Shown piece by piece: positions 10,237 to 18,537 of a stretch of DNA of 64,000 nucleotides; the stretch's first letter is position 1; every line of letters starts with the position of its first letter. Origin of the DNA: DASYKT01 sp963718105. GTDB taxonomy: Bacteria > Acidobacteriota > Blastocatellia > Pyrinomonadales > Pyrinomonadaceae. Made by a program: the position numbers and the translations under genes. The DNA is taken from assembly GCA_963718105.1 (NCBI GenBank), contig OY970352.1:3534001-3598000 (forward strand), written 5' to 3'. The notes beneath the pieces are model-generated. The model worked only from the letters and a program-made list of their open reading frames with translations. It had not been told where the DNA came from and did not search any database.

Positions 10237-11160
10237 TTACACCTCACAGGATAAAAGCGCGGCGCCGATAGCGGCGGCATTTTTCCCTAATTCACCGGCC
10301 GCAATGCTGGTGCCCTCAAAGCCGGGCGCAAATGAAAACTCTTTTGCTCTATCGGTAACTCCTTTAACCACAGGAGTTCCGGCTGCCATCACCTCGCCGC
10401 CGATCACCACTCGTTCGATATTCAGCAGGTTGATCACGCTGGCCACGGCCGTGCCGACGAACATTCCGGTGCGTTCGAGCATCATGTTGGCAAAATCGTC
10501 GTCATTATTCGCCGCGTCGACGATATCGGCCAATTTCAAATTTTCTTCCGCTATCTTTTGCAGGGACGTTGTGCTGTCCTGGTGCAGCCTATCCTTGGTC
10601 CGCCGTACGATATTGTCGGCCGAGGCCATGTCTTCCACTCTCAGGCCCTCGGAATTGATGGTCACATAACCGAATTCCCCCGCAAAACCCGATGCTCCGT
10701 GCCATAATTTGCCGTCCAGGATAAGCGCGCCGCCGACGCCTTTGCCCAGCGTGACGTAAAACATATCTTTCGCGCCGCGCCCCGCACCGAACTTGTATTC
10801 GGCATAAGCAGCCGCGTTGGCGTCGTTTTCGAGATTTATTTTAAGCCCGGTCGCACGGGATACTTCCTGCGCCATATTAAGACTTTCGTTCTCAGGCAAA
10901 TGCCGGGAAAGCGCCACCCGGCCCGATCTCATTTCAACCAGCCCCGGCACGGCGACCCCGACACAGGCGGCTTCCGGCGCCCGTGGTTTAAGCTCGTTGA
11001 TAAATCCTGCTAATTGGTTAAGACGTTCTTCGTCCTGGGAAACGGCGGTCTCGATACTGGCGGCCATGGTGCCGTCGGCGTTAAGAATGACACCTCGCAG
11101 GACATCGCCGGAAAGTTCAACCCCGATCATGGTTCCAGTTTTTTCGCCTGATTCAGTCAT
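10237..11160 (-). CDS. ROK-family sugar kinase
   Basis: A 307-residue actin-fold kinase: phosphate-1 motif IGVELSGDVLRGVI near the N-terminus, VGVAVPGLV, the catalytic ENDANAAAYAE motif (about residues 117-127) and a GKGVGGALIL loop. ROK enzymes phosphorylate glucose, N-acetylglucosamine or related sugars. The usual zinc-binding CxCGxxGCxE segment is absent: the region after GEFGYVTI reads NSEGLRVEDMAS, with the zinc-ligand histidine replaced by Tyr. The substrate is therefore uncertain. Neither possible start (11160 or the ATG at 11130) has a strong Shine-Dalgarno. Confidence 0.85.
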   Translation of the reverse strand: MTESGEKTGTMIGVELSGDVLRGVILNADGTMAASIETAVSQDEERLNQLAGFINELKPRAPEAACVGVAVPGLVEMRSGRVALSRHLPENESLNMAQEVSRATGLKINLENDANAAAYAEYKFGAGRGAKDMFYVTLGKGVGGALILDGKLWHGASGFAGEFGYVTINSEGLRVEDMASADNIVRRTKDRLHQDSTTSLQKIAEENLKLADIVDAANNDDDFANMMLERTGMFVGTAVASVINLLNIERVVIGGEVMAAGTPVVKGVTDRAKEFSFAPGFEGTSIAAGELGKNAAAIGAALLSCEV

Positions 11161-11421
11161 TATTTTTAATTACGGCATTTTATACGGTGGCCGCGCCCGC
11201 ATGCGAGACCTCAGAAAGGAAACTAGAGAGATTCTATGCACAGTCCAATGAACTGTCAAATAAGGACTTTTGCAAAAAATATCCGTCATTCATCCTCTTT
11301 TTGTCCTATAATTTAAGATATGCATTTAAGGGAATCTTATGTTCCGGCGGCTGGTATAGTTTTGACTACACCGCGTCAGATGGTTACTCTGTCATACTGT
11401 TATTTCATTCGGCTTTCATAA
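11161..11421. promoter_or_regulatory. Divergent intergenic region between ROK kinase and DedA genes
   Basis: About 260 bases without a gene, separating two divergently transcribed genes, so it must contain both promoters. A TATAAT hexamer at 11307-11312 is a possible -10 box for the DedA gene, but no good -35 stands 16-18 bases upstream. The DedA start itself has no visible Shine-Dalgarno. Confidence 0.3.
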
Positions 11422-12183
11422 ATGGAAAATCCGCTACAACAAATACAAGCAATAATTGACCTCTATGGTATTTTCGCCGTTTTCGGGCTGTGCATGATCG
11501 AAGGAGATATTACTTTGCTTCTGGCGGGCGCCATGGCTAACAGCGGTTTTTTCGGGAGTGGCAGTTTTTTCAAAGTGCTGGGAGCCGGTATAGCAGGCGG
11601 CGTGGTGGGCGACTCGATCGGATACCTGATCGGACGCGTGTTTGCCAAAACGATCAAAGGGTTCAAGTGGTACCAGCGTTCGCAGCCGCGTATTGAAAAA
11701 TTGGTGGAAACATTCGGCGGCTATGCCCTGGTCATTTCTAAATACATTTACGGTATCCGGGCGGCGATGTGCATCTCCACGGGCGTCGGCAAAATGCCTT
11801 TCTGGCGTTTTCTTTATACCGATCTTTTGAGCTGCTCGATCTGGGCTTTGATCTTAAGCACGACGGGTTACTTCTTTGGCGGGGCCATTACCGGGATCAT
11901 CGGCGATTTTCAGCAGATAGGTTTTGTACTGCTGGGTATCATCGTATTCGGCGTGGTCGGGTTTTATCTGCTGGAAAGATTCTGGCTTTCGAAAAAAGTG
12001 GAAAGCGCCAACCCCGAAACCATTCACGAGATAGAAGAAAAACTTCACGCTGTCTCGGAAAATATTCAGGAAAAGCTTCACCTGACCCAGCCGGCAAATT
12101 CAAAGGAACCGGAAAATGCCGACCCGCAGGAAAACAAGCCTGCCGCATCATCGGCCAAGGCCTCCAAGGCGGAAAAAGATTAG
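11422..12183 (+). CDS. DedA/SNARE-associated (VTT-domain) membrane protein
   Basis: A 253-residue inner-membrane protein. The VTT/DedA core is recognised by the re-entrant GAMANSGFFG segment, the VGDSIGYLIGR motif (about residues 54-64), and the SKYIYGIRAAMCISTGVGKM arm, which corresponds to the conserved RxxxP/G region. Four or more hydrophobic helices follow. Members act in phospholipid or undecaprenyl-phosphate recycling and membrane homeostasis. The last 60 residues form a hydrophilic, Lys/Ala/Glu-rich tail that family members often lack. It runs towards the GHMP kinase, with a repeat between them. Confidence 0.85.
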   Translation: MENPLQQIQAIIDLYGIFAVFGLCMIEGDITLLLAGAMANSGFFGSGSFFKVLGAGIAGGVVGDSIGYLIGRVFAKTIKGFKWYQRSQPRIEKLVETFGGYALVISKYIYGIRAAMCISTGVGKMPFWRFLYTDLLSCSIWALILSTTGYFFGGAITGIIGDFQQIGFVLLGIIVFGVVGFYLLERFWLSKKVESANPETIHEIEEKLHAVSENIQEKLHLTQPANSKEPENADPQENKPAASSAKASKAEKD

Positions 12184-12190
12184 TTTATAG

Positions 12191-12291
12191 TAGTGCCGCC
12201 GTCCCGGCGGCTGTCCTGATGGCGTCCCGCCGTCAGATTCTTTTGCGCGGGCGGGACGCCCGCACGACAGCCAGCGAGACGCTGGCGTTAC
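12191..12291 (+). repeat. Dispersed palindromic repeat, family A, copy 1
   Basis: A 101-bp G+C-rich element made of nested hairpins (core GTCCCGCC ... GGCGGGAC), ending in CCAGCGAGACGCTGGCG, itself a hairpin. Closely similar copies lie at 26765-26872 (inverted) and 61922-62029. All three are intergenic. Confidence 0.85.
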
Positions 12292-12330
12292 ATAAGATCG
12301 GCGCATTAAAAATTTAAAGGACTTTTATTT

Positions 12331-13338
12331 GTGATAATCGAATCATCTGCTCCAACGCGGGTCGATCTGGCCGGAGGCACTATCGACATTCCGCCCCTTT
12401 TTCTTTTTCACGAAGGCGCGGCGACCGTTAATTTCGCCATTAGCCTGCGCGCGCACTGCCGTATCGAAACGCGCGACGATAACAAAATAATTCTCGAATC
12501 GATCGACCGCGGCGTAAAATTCGAGACCGACCTCGATCATTTTCACGAACTCGCGCATGAGCCGCGGCTGGAATTGCTCTCCAAACTCGTTTATTTTTTC
12601 AAACCCGAAACCGGCCTGCATATGATCACCGAATCGGAAGCTCCGGCGGGAGCGGGCCTGGCCGGTTCTTCGACACTTAACATCGCCTGTGTCGGCGCGC
12701 TGAACCGTTTGCTGGGCGGCCGCTACAAAGAGGACGAGTTCATCGCGATCGCTTCCAGCATAGAAACACAGGTCATCCGCGTGCCGGCGGGTTTTCAGGA
12801 TTACTACTCGGCGCAATATGGCGGGCTGTCCTGCATTCATTTCCGCCCGGACGGTTTTCGCCGCGAGGCCCTGGCGGCCGATACGGCGATGCTGGAAAGC
12901 CGGATCGTCGTTTGCTACACGGGCGAACCGCGTAATTCGGGCACGAATAATTGGGAGATAACTAAACGCCATATCGACGGCGATAACGAACTCTTCGATA
13001 TTTTCGAAGGCATTCGCGACGGCTCGCTCGAACTGCGTGAAGCGCTGCTGATGAACGAATGGGACCGCGTGGGAGAAATTTTGAAAAAGTCTTACCCTCT
13101 GCGCAAACGCCTCTCGCCGAACATCACTACCTCGCACATGGACGACTTGATCGAGGCCGCGCTGGCAGGTGGCGCGATCGCCGCCAAAGTGTGCGGCGCG
13201 GGCGGCGGCGGCTGCATAGCCTTTTATTGTGAAGAAGGCCGGCGTGATGAAGTGGAAGCTGCACTCGCGGCAATGGAAGGCTGCGAAGTTCTCAAGTGGA
13301 CTTTAGCGCCGGAAGGTTTAGTTGTCAGGGAATCGTAG
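12331..13338 (+). CDS. GHMP-family sugar kinase (HddA/fucokinase-like)
   Basis: A 335-residue GHMP kinase with the three family motifs: the APTRVDLAGGTID N-terminal motif (residues 7-19), the ATP-binding PAGAGLAGSSTL loop (about residues 107-118) and the C-terminal KVCGAGGGGCIAFYC motif. The DLAGG start resembles D-glycero-D-manno-heptose-7-phosphate kinase and fucokinase-like enzymes more than galactokinase. The product would be an anomeric or C7 sugar phosphate for nucleotide-sugar synthesis. GTG start, preceded by AAAGGA. The exact substrate cannot be read from sequence. Confidence 0.85.
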   Translation: MIIESSAPTRVDLAGGTIDIPPLFLFHEGAATVNFAISLRAHCRIETRDDNKIILESIDRGVKFETDLDHFHELAHEPRLELLSKLVYFFKPETGLHMITESEAPAGAGLAGSSTLNIACVGALNRLLGGRYKEDEFIAIASSIETQVIRVPAGFQDYYSAQYGGLSCIHFRPDGFRREALAADTAMLESRIVVCYTGEPRNSGTNNWEITKRHIDGDNELFDIFEGIRDGSLELREALLMNEWDRVGEILKKSYPLRKRLSPNITTSHMDDLIEAALAGGAIAAKVCGAGGGGCIAFYCEEGRRDEVEAALAAMEGCEVLKWTLAPEGLVVRES

Positions 13339-13418
13339 TTAACGAAATTACTGTGGCTTCTGGTATGAGGTCAGAACCGGGAACGGTAATGACCGGGTTT
13401 TTGCGGCTCCGCCGCAGT

Positions 13419-13493
13419 GGCAGAAACGCGACAGTTATGGAGCGTGCATAATTGGGACATAGCGGCACGCTCCATAACTGTCGCGTTTCTGCC
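13419..13493. repeat. Perfect 29-bp hairpin, dispersed repeat family D, copy 1
   Basis: Arms at 13419-13447 and 13465-13493 are exact reverse complements of 29 bases (beginning GGCAGAAACGCGACAG) around a 17-base spacer. Related copies are at 20922-20985 (degenerate) and 23005-23203 (arms 143 bases apart). It lies between two convergent genes and could also stop transcription, but there is no T-run. Confidence 0.9.
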
Positions 13494-13540
13494 TTTCGAT
13501 GCCCAGGATCCATGCGGGCAGAGATGCCCGCGCTCCATAT

Positions 13541-14242
13541 CTAATTAGCGCTTGCGGCGATCGCTTTTGTCAGTGAGCTGAAAATTCCCCGTCCGTCGGT
13601 CGAGCCGAGCAGATCTTCGCAGGCGCGTTCCGGGTGCGGCATCATACCTAAAACGTTCCTGTTGAGATTACAAATTCCGGCAATATTCGCGCGCGCTCCG
13701 TTGGGGTTCGCTTCATCGGTTATCTCGCCGGATTCGTCGCAATAGCGGAAAACTATCTGGCCGTTCTCTTCCATTTGGCTGAAGGTTTCGTCATCGCAGA
13801 CATAATTTCCCTCGGCATGCGCGACCGGGATCGAAAGAATTTTCTCACCCGCGATCTCGCTGGTGTAAGGCGTGTTGTTATTTTCAACTTTGATATTGAC
13901 GTGCCGGCAGACAAAGTGCAGGCCGCGGTTGCGCATCAGCGCTCCTGGTAAAAGCCCCGCCTCGCAAAGGATCTGAAAACCGTTGCAGATGCCGAAAACG
14001 AATTTACCTTCCGCGGCAAATTTCTTGACTGATTGCATGACGGGTGAAAATCTCGCCAAGGCCCCCGCGCGCAGGTAATCTCCATAAGAAAATCCGCCGG
14101 GAACGATCACCGCATCGTAACTGCTGAGATCAGTGTCTCTGTGCCAGATAAAATCAACGGGCTGGCCCACGTATTTCGACACTGCATGGTAGGCGTCGTG
14201 GTCACAATTTGAACCGGGAAAAACAATAACTCCAAATTTCAT
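13541..14242 (-). CDS. purQ: Phosphoribosylformylglycinamidine synthase, glutaminase subunit PurQ
   Basis: A 233-residue class-I glutamine amidotransferase. It supplies ammonia to PurL for the fourth step of purine synthesis. The nucleophile Cys is in FGICNGFQIL (about residue 95) and the catalytic His/Glu in MMPHPERACE near the C-terminus. The FPGSNCDHDA N-terminus is typical of stand-alone PurQ. It lies downstream of purS on the same strand, the usual purS-purQ order for the multi-subunit enzyme. purL is not in the window. Confidence 0.96.
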   Translation of the reverse strand: MKFGVIVFPGSNCDHDAYHAVSKYVGQPVDFIWHRDTDLSSYDAVIVPGGFSYGDYLRAGALARFSPVMQSVKKFAAEGKFVFGICNGFQILCEAGLLPGALMRNRGLHFVCRHVNIKVENNNTPYTSEIAGEKILSIPVAHAEGNYVCDDETFSQMEENGQIVFRYCDESGEITDEANPNGARANIAGICNLNRNVLGMMPHPERACEDLLGSTDGRGIFSSLTKAIAASAN

Positions 14243-14244
14243 AT

Positions 14245-14289
14245 CAGTAGTCAGTAGTCAGTAGTCAGTAGTCAGTAGTCAGTAGTCAG
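14245..14289. repeat. Tandem 7-bp microsatellite (CAGTAGT)n
   Basis: Just over six perfect copies of CAGTAGT fill the gap between purS and purQ. They start two bases before the purQ ATG (read on the minus strand), so purQ has no normal Shine-Dalgarno. A single similar CAGTAGTCAGAATCC string occurs at about 23058. Confidence 0.9.
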
Positions 14290-14321
14290 AAAAAGCTTCT
14301 GAATTCTGGCTTCTGGCTGCT

Positions 14322-14567
14322 TTAAGAAACGATCTCTACTTTGTAATCTTCAATTACCGGATTGGCCAGGACGTCTTTAGCGATCTTTTCCGCCGCCGCG
14401 GCCGCTTCTGATTCTGAAATCCCTGAATCTAAAGAGATTTCGAAGAATTTACCCTGTCTGACATCCACTATTTTGTCAAAACCGAGCAATTCGACCGAAT
14501 GCTGGATAGCCTTGCCTTGCGGGTCAAGGACGCTCGGCTTCAGATTTACATAAACTTTTGCCTTCAT
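14322..14567 (-). CDS. purS: Phosphoribosylformylglycinamidine synthase subunit PurS
   Basis: An 81-residue protein of normal PurS length. Family features: KAKVYVNLKPSVLDPQGKAI at the N-terminus, LLGFDKIVDVRQGKFFEI in the middle, and a C-terminal NPVIEDYKVEIV. PurS bridges PurQ and PurL in the FGAM synthase complex. It is immediately upstream of purQ, separated only by the CAGTAGT tract. Confidence 0.95.
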   Translation of the reverse strand: MKAKVYVNLKPSVLDPQGKAIQHSVELLGFDKIVDVRQGKFFEISLDSGISESEAAAAAEKIAKDVLANPVIEDYKVEIVS

Positions 14568-14605
14568 TTGCCTATCTTACCTCAAAAACGTTGATAAATC
14601 TCTTG

Positions 14606-14629
14606 TTCTTATGCAATTATTGGTATACT
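14606..14629 (+). promoter_or_regulatory. Possible promoter for the DUF4870-like gene
   Basis: TATACT at 14624-14629 is preceded by TGG, giving an extended -10 (TGnTATACT). A weak -35-like CTTGTT lies about 16 bases upstream. The start codon is at 14697. This is a prediction from sequence only. Confidence 0.4.
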
Positions 14630-14696
14630 ATTTCGTCATCTCTAAGAAATTATTCTTTTTAAAATTACACTTGACTCTTCAGAAGGAGAATTAGAA

Positions 14697-15116
14697 ATGG
14701 AAAATAACCCAGCGGGTAAAACTGCACTTGGCTTGGACAACAATGTTGGAGCTTTGATCTGTTATGTCGGAAATATTATCTGCGCCTTGGGCCTGATATA
14801 CAGCATTATCGTTGTGGTAACGGATAAAACAAATAAACTGCCCCGTTTCCACGCGTTTCAATCGATTCTTTTGTCCGTTTCCTGTTTTGTTATCGCGATA
14901 GTCTTAAACATTTTGACTGCGATACTTATCGGAGGCGCTTCAGCCACGGGCAGCGGAGCCGCCGCGGCCGGCAGTATGGGGCTTGTCAGTATCATCTATT
15001 TGATATTTGGTTTGGGTGTTTTGATCGCGATCATTTTCTGCGCCATCAAAGCTTTCCAGGGCCAGATCTTTAAGCTTCCGATCATCGGCAATCTGGCTGA
15101 TCAATGGTCTAACTAA
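14697..15116 (+). CDS. Small DUF4870/Tic20-like membrane protein
   Basis: A 139-residue protein with three to four transmembrane segments. LDNNVGALICYVGNI near the N-terminus and the PRFHAFQSILL motif (about residues 50-60) between helices one and two match DUF4870-type proteins, whose function is unknown. A strong AGAAGGAG precedes the ATG. It stands alone and is convergent with purB, with a terminator and repeats behind it. Confidence 0.8.
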   Translation: MENNPAGKTALGLDNNVGALICYVGNIICALGLIYSIIVVVTDKTNKLPRFHAFQSILLSVSCFVIAIVLNILTAILIGGASATGSGAAAAGSMGLVSIIYLIFGLGVLIAIIFCAIKAFQGQIFKLPIIGNLADQWSN

Positions 15117-15121
15117 ACCGG

Positions 15122-15203
15122 GCCAAAAACTCTTGCGTACACCTTATCTGGCGTTGCGCAGGTAGTGCTTAAGATCAAAGACGCGGGCACTCCCTCGCTC
15201 GTG
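15122..15203 (-). pseudogene. Decayed duplicate of the 3' end of purB
   Basis: About 80 bases match the last codons of the intact purB at 15664-15750. The first 26 bases are identical (CCAAAAACTCTTGCGTACAC...), then a one-base length change and scattered substitutions appear, fading after about 60 bases. Read on the minus strand it would encode FDLKHYLRN and then go out of frame. It is separated from real purB by a terminator, a 107-bp repeat and a hicB-like fragment. Confidence 0.8.
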
Positions 15204-15215
15204 AAACGTCGTTAT

Positions 15216-15249
15216 TAAAATAGCGAGGACTTGTGTTCTCGCTATTTTA
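15216..15249. terminator. Hairpin terminator, probably bidirectional
   Basis: A 12-bp perfect stem, TAAAATAGCGAG (15216-15227) with CTCGCTATTTTA (15238-15249), has a 10-base loop and is flanked by A/T-rich tracts on both sides. It can end transcription of the DUF4870-like gene from the left. Confidence 0.7.
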
Positions 15250-15283
15250 ATTTTGCCTCTAAAGTCAGGCAGATATCATTTTA

Positions 15284-15390
15284 AGAGCGGGTGCAAGCAA
15301 CCCTTCCCGACCTGAGAGATGCCCAGCTTGGAGGTAAATAAAAGGATCTAAATAAATTTGCAGTCCGGAAGGGCCGCTTGCGCCCGCTCT
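15284..15390. repeat. MITE-like element, family C, copy 1 (107 bp)
   Basis: The terminal inverted repeat begins AGAGCGGGTGCAAGC and ends GCTTGCGCCCGCTCT. The whole element can fold into one long imperfect hairpin. A copy of the same length, in the other orientation, is at 31138-31244. A right-end fragment is at 57855-57893. Confidence 0.88.
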
Positions 15391-15451
15391 GATAGGCTAT
15401 CAAATTAACTTGTTTGATAAGCAAAAGACTTTATAGGCGACGCTATCAGAA

Positions 15452-15666
15452 ATGAAAATAAGTATTCTTTTCAAATTTTTTGGAGTGAAGAAGATCAGGC
15501 ATATGTTGCCACGTGTGCTGAATTCTCCGGCTTGTCCGCGTTGGGAGAAACTCACGAGGAAGCGTTGCGCGAAGCCCAGACCGCCCTGGAGCTGATGATC
15601 GAAACGTATCAGGAAAAAGGTATCGCCCTTCCTGAACCCCAAGCGATACTCTTAGAAGTTGCTTAG
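15452..15666 (+). pseudogene. HicB-like antitoxin with a start-proximal frameshift
   Basis: The frame ending at TAG 15664-15666 encodes a HicB-fold sequence: YSFQIFWSEEDQAYVATCAE, then FSGLSALGETHEEALREAQ and LELMIETYQEKG. It has no start codon. An ATG at 15452 lies one base out of frame, and one extra A in the ATGAAAATAAG run would join them into a normal 71-residue HicB. No hicA toxin is adjacent. Its stop codon overlaps that of convergent purB. It is either a true pseudogene or an indel in an A run. Confidence 0.7.
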
Positions 15667-16955
15667 CCAAAAACTCTTGCGTACACCTTATCAACGTTGC
15701 GCAGGTAGTGTTTAAGATCAAAGGCGCGGGCTATTTCCTCTGGTGACAAACGTGAGGAAATGTCCGCGTCTTTCATTACCAGTTCTTTAAACTCCCCGCC
15801 TTCGTCCCAAACCTTCATCGCATTGCGCTGCGCCCAAAGATAAGCGTCTTCGCGTGACACGCCTTTCTGCGTCAGCGCCAAAAGCAATTGGCCGCTGAAA
15901 ACAAGGCCGCGCGTCAGGTTGATATTTTCCAGCATCCTTTCGGGGTAGACCACCAAGGTATCTAGCAGCGAGGCGGCTTTGGCGAGAATGTAATCAAGCG
16001 CCGCGGAAGAATCAGGCAGCACGATACGCTCAGCCGAGCTGTGAGAAATATCGCGCTCGTGCCAGAGCGCCACGTTCTCCAACCCGACGATAGAATTCGC
16101 CCGAACGGTGCGCGCCATTCCGCAGATGCGCTCCGAAAGGATCGGATTGCGTTTGTGCGGCATCGCCGAGGAGCCTTTCTGCCCGGTCTTGAATTTTTCC
16201 TGCGCCTCGCGCACCTCCGTTCGCTGCCAATGGCGTACCTGCAGCGCAAATTTTTCCAAGCTTGCAGCGATGATCGCCAGCGTGCAGAGATATTCGGCGT
16301 AACGGTCGCGCTGGATGATCTGCGTTGAAACGGCCGCGGCTTTAAGTCCCAGCTTTTCGCAGACGCGCTCTTCGACTTCCGGATCGAGATGCGCAAAAGC
16401 GCCGACCGCGCCGCTGATCTTTCCTACCGACACAATATCTTTTGCTTTATTCAGGCGCTCTTTATTGCGCTGTATTTCGCTATACCAGAGCGCAAAGGTC
16501 ATTCCGAACGAGGTCGGCTCTGCATGGATCCCGTGTGTGCGCCCGATCTGCGGAGTGTCTTTAAATTCAAACGCACGCTTTTTAAGAACCTCCAGCAGGC
16601 CGTCGACTTTCGTAAGCAATACACCGCACGCCTCTTTTAGCAGCAGCGCGTTGGCGGTGTCGACCACGTCTGACGAAGTGAGCCCGTAGTGAACAAAGCG
16701 CGCGGCGGAACCGATGTTTTCCGCCAGGTTGGTGGTAAAGGCGATGACATCGTGATCGGTGGTCTTTTCTATTTCGCTGATGCGTTCAGGCGTAAAAGCC
16801 GCCCTGGCTTTTATCTCGGCGACTGCATCGGCGGGGATGGTCCCCATCTCAGCGTGCACTTCGCAGACGGCTATTTCGACATCGAGCCATTTTTGGAATT
16901 TATTTTGCTCAGACCAGATGGCGCCCATTTCGGGCAATGTGTAGCGAGGTATCAT
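15663..16955 (-). CDS. purB: Adenylosuccinate lyase PurB
   Basis: A 430-residue fumarase/aspartase-superfamily enzyme that catalyses two steps of purine synthesis (SAICAR to AICAR, and adenylosuccinate to AMP). The superfamily signature GSSAMPHKRNPI lies about residues 255-266, with the catalytic Ser loop just before the MPHKRNP. The catalytic His is in GRTHGIHAEPTSFG (about residues 138-151). The length is normal for the short bacterial type. Its last codons exist a second time as a decayed copy 460 bases downstream. Confidence 0.96.
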   Translation of the reverse strand: MIPRYTLPEMGAIWSEQNKFQKWLDVEIAVCEVHAEMGTIPADAVAEIKARAAFTPERISEIEKTTDHDVIAFTTNLAENIGSAARFVHYGLTSSDVVDTANALLLKEACGVLLTKVDGLLEVLKKRAFEFKDTPQIGRTHGIHAEPTSFGMTFALWYSEIQRNKERLNKAKDIVSVGKISGAVGAFAHLDPEVEERVCEKLGLKAAAVSTQIIQRDRYAEYLCTLAIIAASLEKFALQVRHWQRTEVREAQEKFKTGQKGSSAMPHKRNPILSERICGMARTVRANSIVGLENVALWHERDISHSSAERIVLPDSSAALDYILAKAASLLDTLVVYPERMLENINLTRGLVFSGQLLLALTQKGVSREDAYLWAQRNAMKVWDEGGEFKELVMKDADISSRLSPEEIARAFDLKHYLRNVDKVYARVFG

Positions 16956-16976
16956 TTTATTCCTGATTTTTTGCGT

Positions 16977-17495
16977 CTACCTTTTGAGATAAGCTTCGGT
17001 GCCCAATTTTTCGCGAAACAATTCTCTCAATTCAAGTATATTTTCCAGACTATTAAAAGCGAGTTTGGGGATCAAAATAGAATTCCCGAGTCTGGGTGTG
17101 ATCTTAAAAGAACTGCCCGTTTCCCGCACTCTCAGCAGATAGCTCCAATTTAATTTGCTTTCAAAATTCTTTGCTTTGTATCGCACACCGTCGTCCGCAA
17201 AAGAATATTCGATCTCTTCTGTTCCCTGCTTCCAGTTAGCGTACACTGAGTAAAAAAGAAAGAATATCTGCAAGATAACCGTGTAAAACACGACGCCGGC
17301 AGCTAACATTCTTAGCCCGAAGAGTTCAAAAACTTTTTCATTCGTGACAAATATCAAAAGCATACTGAATACTACCGATATCATCAGCGCCCAAATAATA
17401 TTGTTGAAGCTGAAAAAATATCCGAGGAAAAAGGTCCAGTAATACCAAAAATCCATTCTGACCGTTGCGTTAATTATACGACCCGTTTCCATCAA
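16977..17495 (-). CDS. YcxB-like membrane protein
   Basis: A 172-residue protein with three hydrophobic segments in the first half, then a soluble domain of about 75 residues. The domain reads IEYSFADDGVRYKA, LNWSYLLRVRETGSSFKI and LIPKLAFNSLENI, the pattern of YcxB-like C-terminal domains (function unknown). It lies 2 bases after asd and 22 before purB on the same strand, so it is probably co-transcribed. The start is either of two ATGs three bases apart. Confidence 0.75.
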   Translation of the reverse strand: MMETGRIINATVRMDFWYYWTFFLGYFFSFNNIIWALMISVVFSMLLIFVTNEKVFELFGLRMLAAGVVFYTVILQIFFLFYSVYANWKQGTEEIEYSFADDGVRYKAKNFESKLNWSYLLRVRETGSSFKITPRLGNSILIPKLAFNSLENILELRELFREKLGTEAYLKR

Positions 17496-17496
17496 A

Positions 17497-18537
17497 TTAG
17501 ATCAGTCCTTTGCTAATAAGCAGTTCGGCATTTAAAACCGCCGCTCCGGCGGCGCCGCGGATGGTGTTATGGCTCAGGCACACAAAACGGTAATCGAAGA
17601 TATTATCGGGAAACAATCGTCCGACGGTGATGGTCATTCCTTTACCCGTATCGCGGTCCATGCGCGGCTGCGGGCGATCCGGTTCTTCGCGCACGACCAT
17701 AAAATGTTCCGGCGAAGAATAAAGGTCCAGCCGGGGATAATTTTCAATGGCCTCGGTCACTTCTTCCAGGGTTGAAGTCTCCCTTAATTTCACCCGCGCC
17801 GAAACAGTGTGCCCGTCTATGACATTGACGCGGAAACATTGGGCGCTTACTACAAAGTCGGCTTTTTCGATCTCCTGCCCGGTGAATTTGCCAAGAATTT
17901 TCTGCGCCTCTATCTCGACCTTCGGCTCTTCGCCGGCGATATAGGGCATTACATTGTCCATTATATCGAGCGCCGCCACGCCCGGATAACCGGCGCCGGA
18001 AATGGCCTGGTAAGTGGAAATTATCAGCGATTCAACGCCGAATTTTTCATGCATCGCGGCGATCGGCGGCGCAAAGCTTATCACCGCGCAATTCGGGTTG
18101 GTGACGATAAAGCCTTTACCAAATCCGCGCTTGACCCGCTGAGTTTCGATCAGGCCGAGGTGGTCGTGGTTTATCTCCGGGATAAGCAGCGGCACGTCTT
18201 CGTCCATGCGAAAAGACGATGAATTGCTGATGACCGGGTAACCCGCGCGGGCAAAAGCTTCCTCTGTAGCCCTCGCGACATTTGAAGGCAGGCTGGAAAA
18301 AACCAGGTCGCATTCGAGCGGCGGTTCGATCGGCTGCACCACGATCTCTTTAACCTTATCCGGCATCGGCGTCGCCAATTTCCACGGGCAGGCCTCGACA
18401 AAGGTCTTGCCCGCCGAGCGGTCGGAGGCAGCCAGCGCGGCGATCTCGAATTGCGGATGATCGGCTAAAAGCTGAATAAATCTCTGGCCGACAGTTCCGG
18501 TCGCTCCCAGAATTCCTACACGGTATCTTTTACTCAT
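17497..18537 (-). CDS. asd: Aspartate-semialdehyde dehydrogenase
   Basis: A 346-residue enzyme reducing aspartyl phosphate to aspartate semialdehyde, the branch point to lysine/DAP, threonine and methionine. NADPH-binding GILGATGTVGQRF is at residues 8-20, the catalytic Cys in VTNPNCAVISF (about residue 152), and the substrate loop in SGAGYPGV. The sequence type (NPNC, GAGYPG) is the archaeal/fungal-like subclass found in several bacterial phyla. It heads a short minus-strand group with the YcxB-like gene. Confidence 0.95.
   Translation of the reverse strand: MSKRYRVGILGATGTVGQRFIQLLADHPQFEIAALAASDRSAGKTFVEACPWKLATPMPDKVKEIVVQPIEPPLECDLVFSSLPSNVARATEEAFARAGYPVISNSSSFRMDEDVPLLIPEINHDHLGLIETQRVKRGFGKGFIVTNPNCAVISFAPPIAAMHEKFGVESLIISTYQAISGAGYPGVAALDIMDNVMPYIAGEEPKVEIEAQKILGKFTGQEIEKADFVVSAQCFRVNVIDGHTVSARVKLRETSTLEEVTEAIENYPRLDLYSSPEHFMVVREEPDRPQPRMDRDTGKGMTITVGRLFPDNIFDYRFVCLSHNTIRGAAGAAVLNAELLISKGLI

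Noticed and set aside
10237..13338. Sugar-kinase operon of ROK and GHMP kinases
   Set aside because: The two kinases are on opposite strands and separated by a DedA gene and a repeat, so they cannot form one transcript.
14245..14289. CRISPR-like array
   Set aside because: The 7-bp repeats are contiguous with no spacers. It is a simple microsatellite, and no cas genes are present anywhere in the window.
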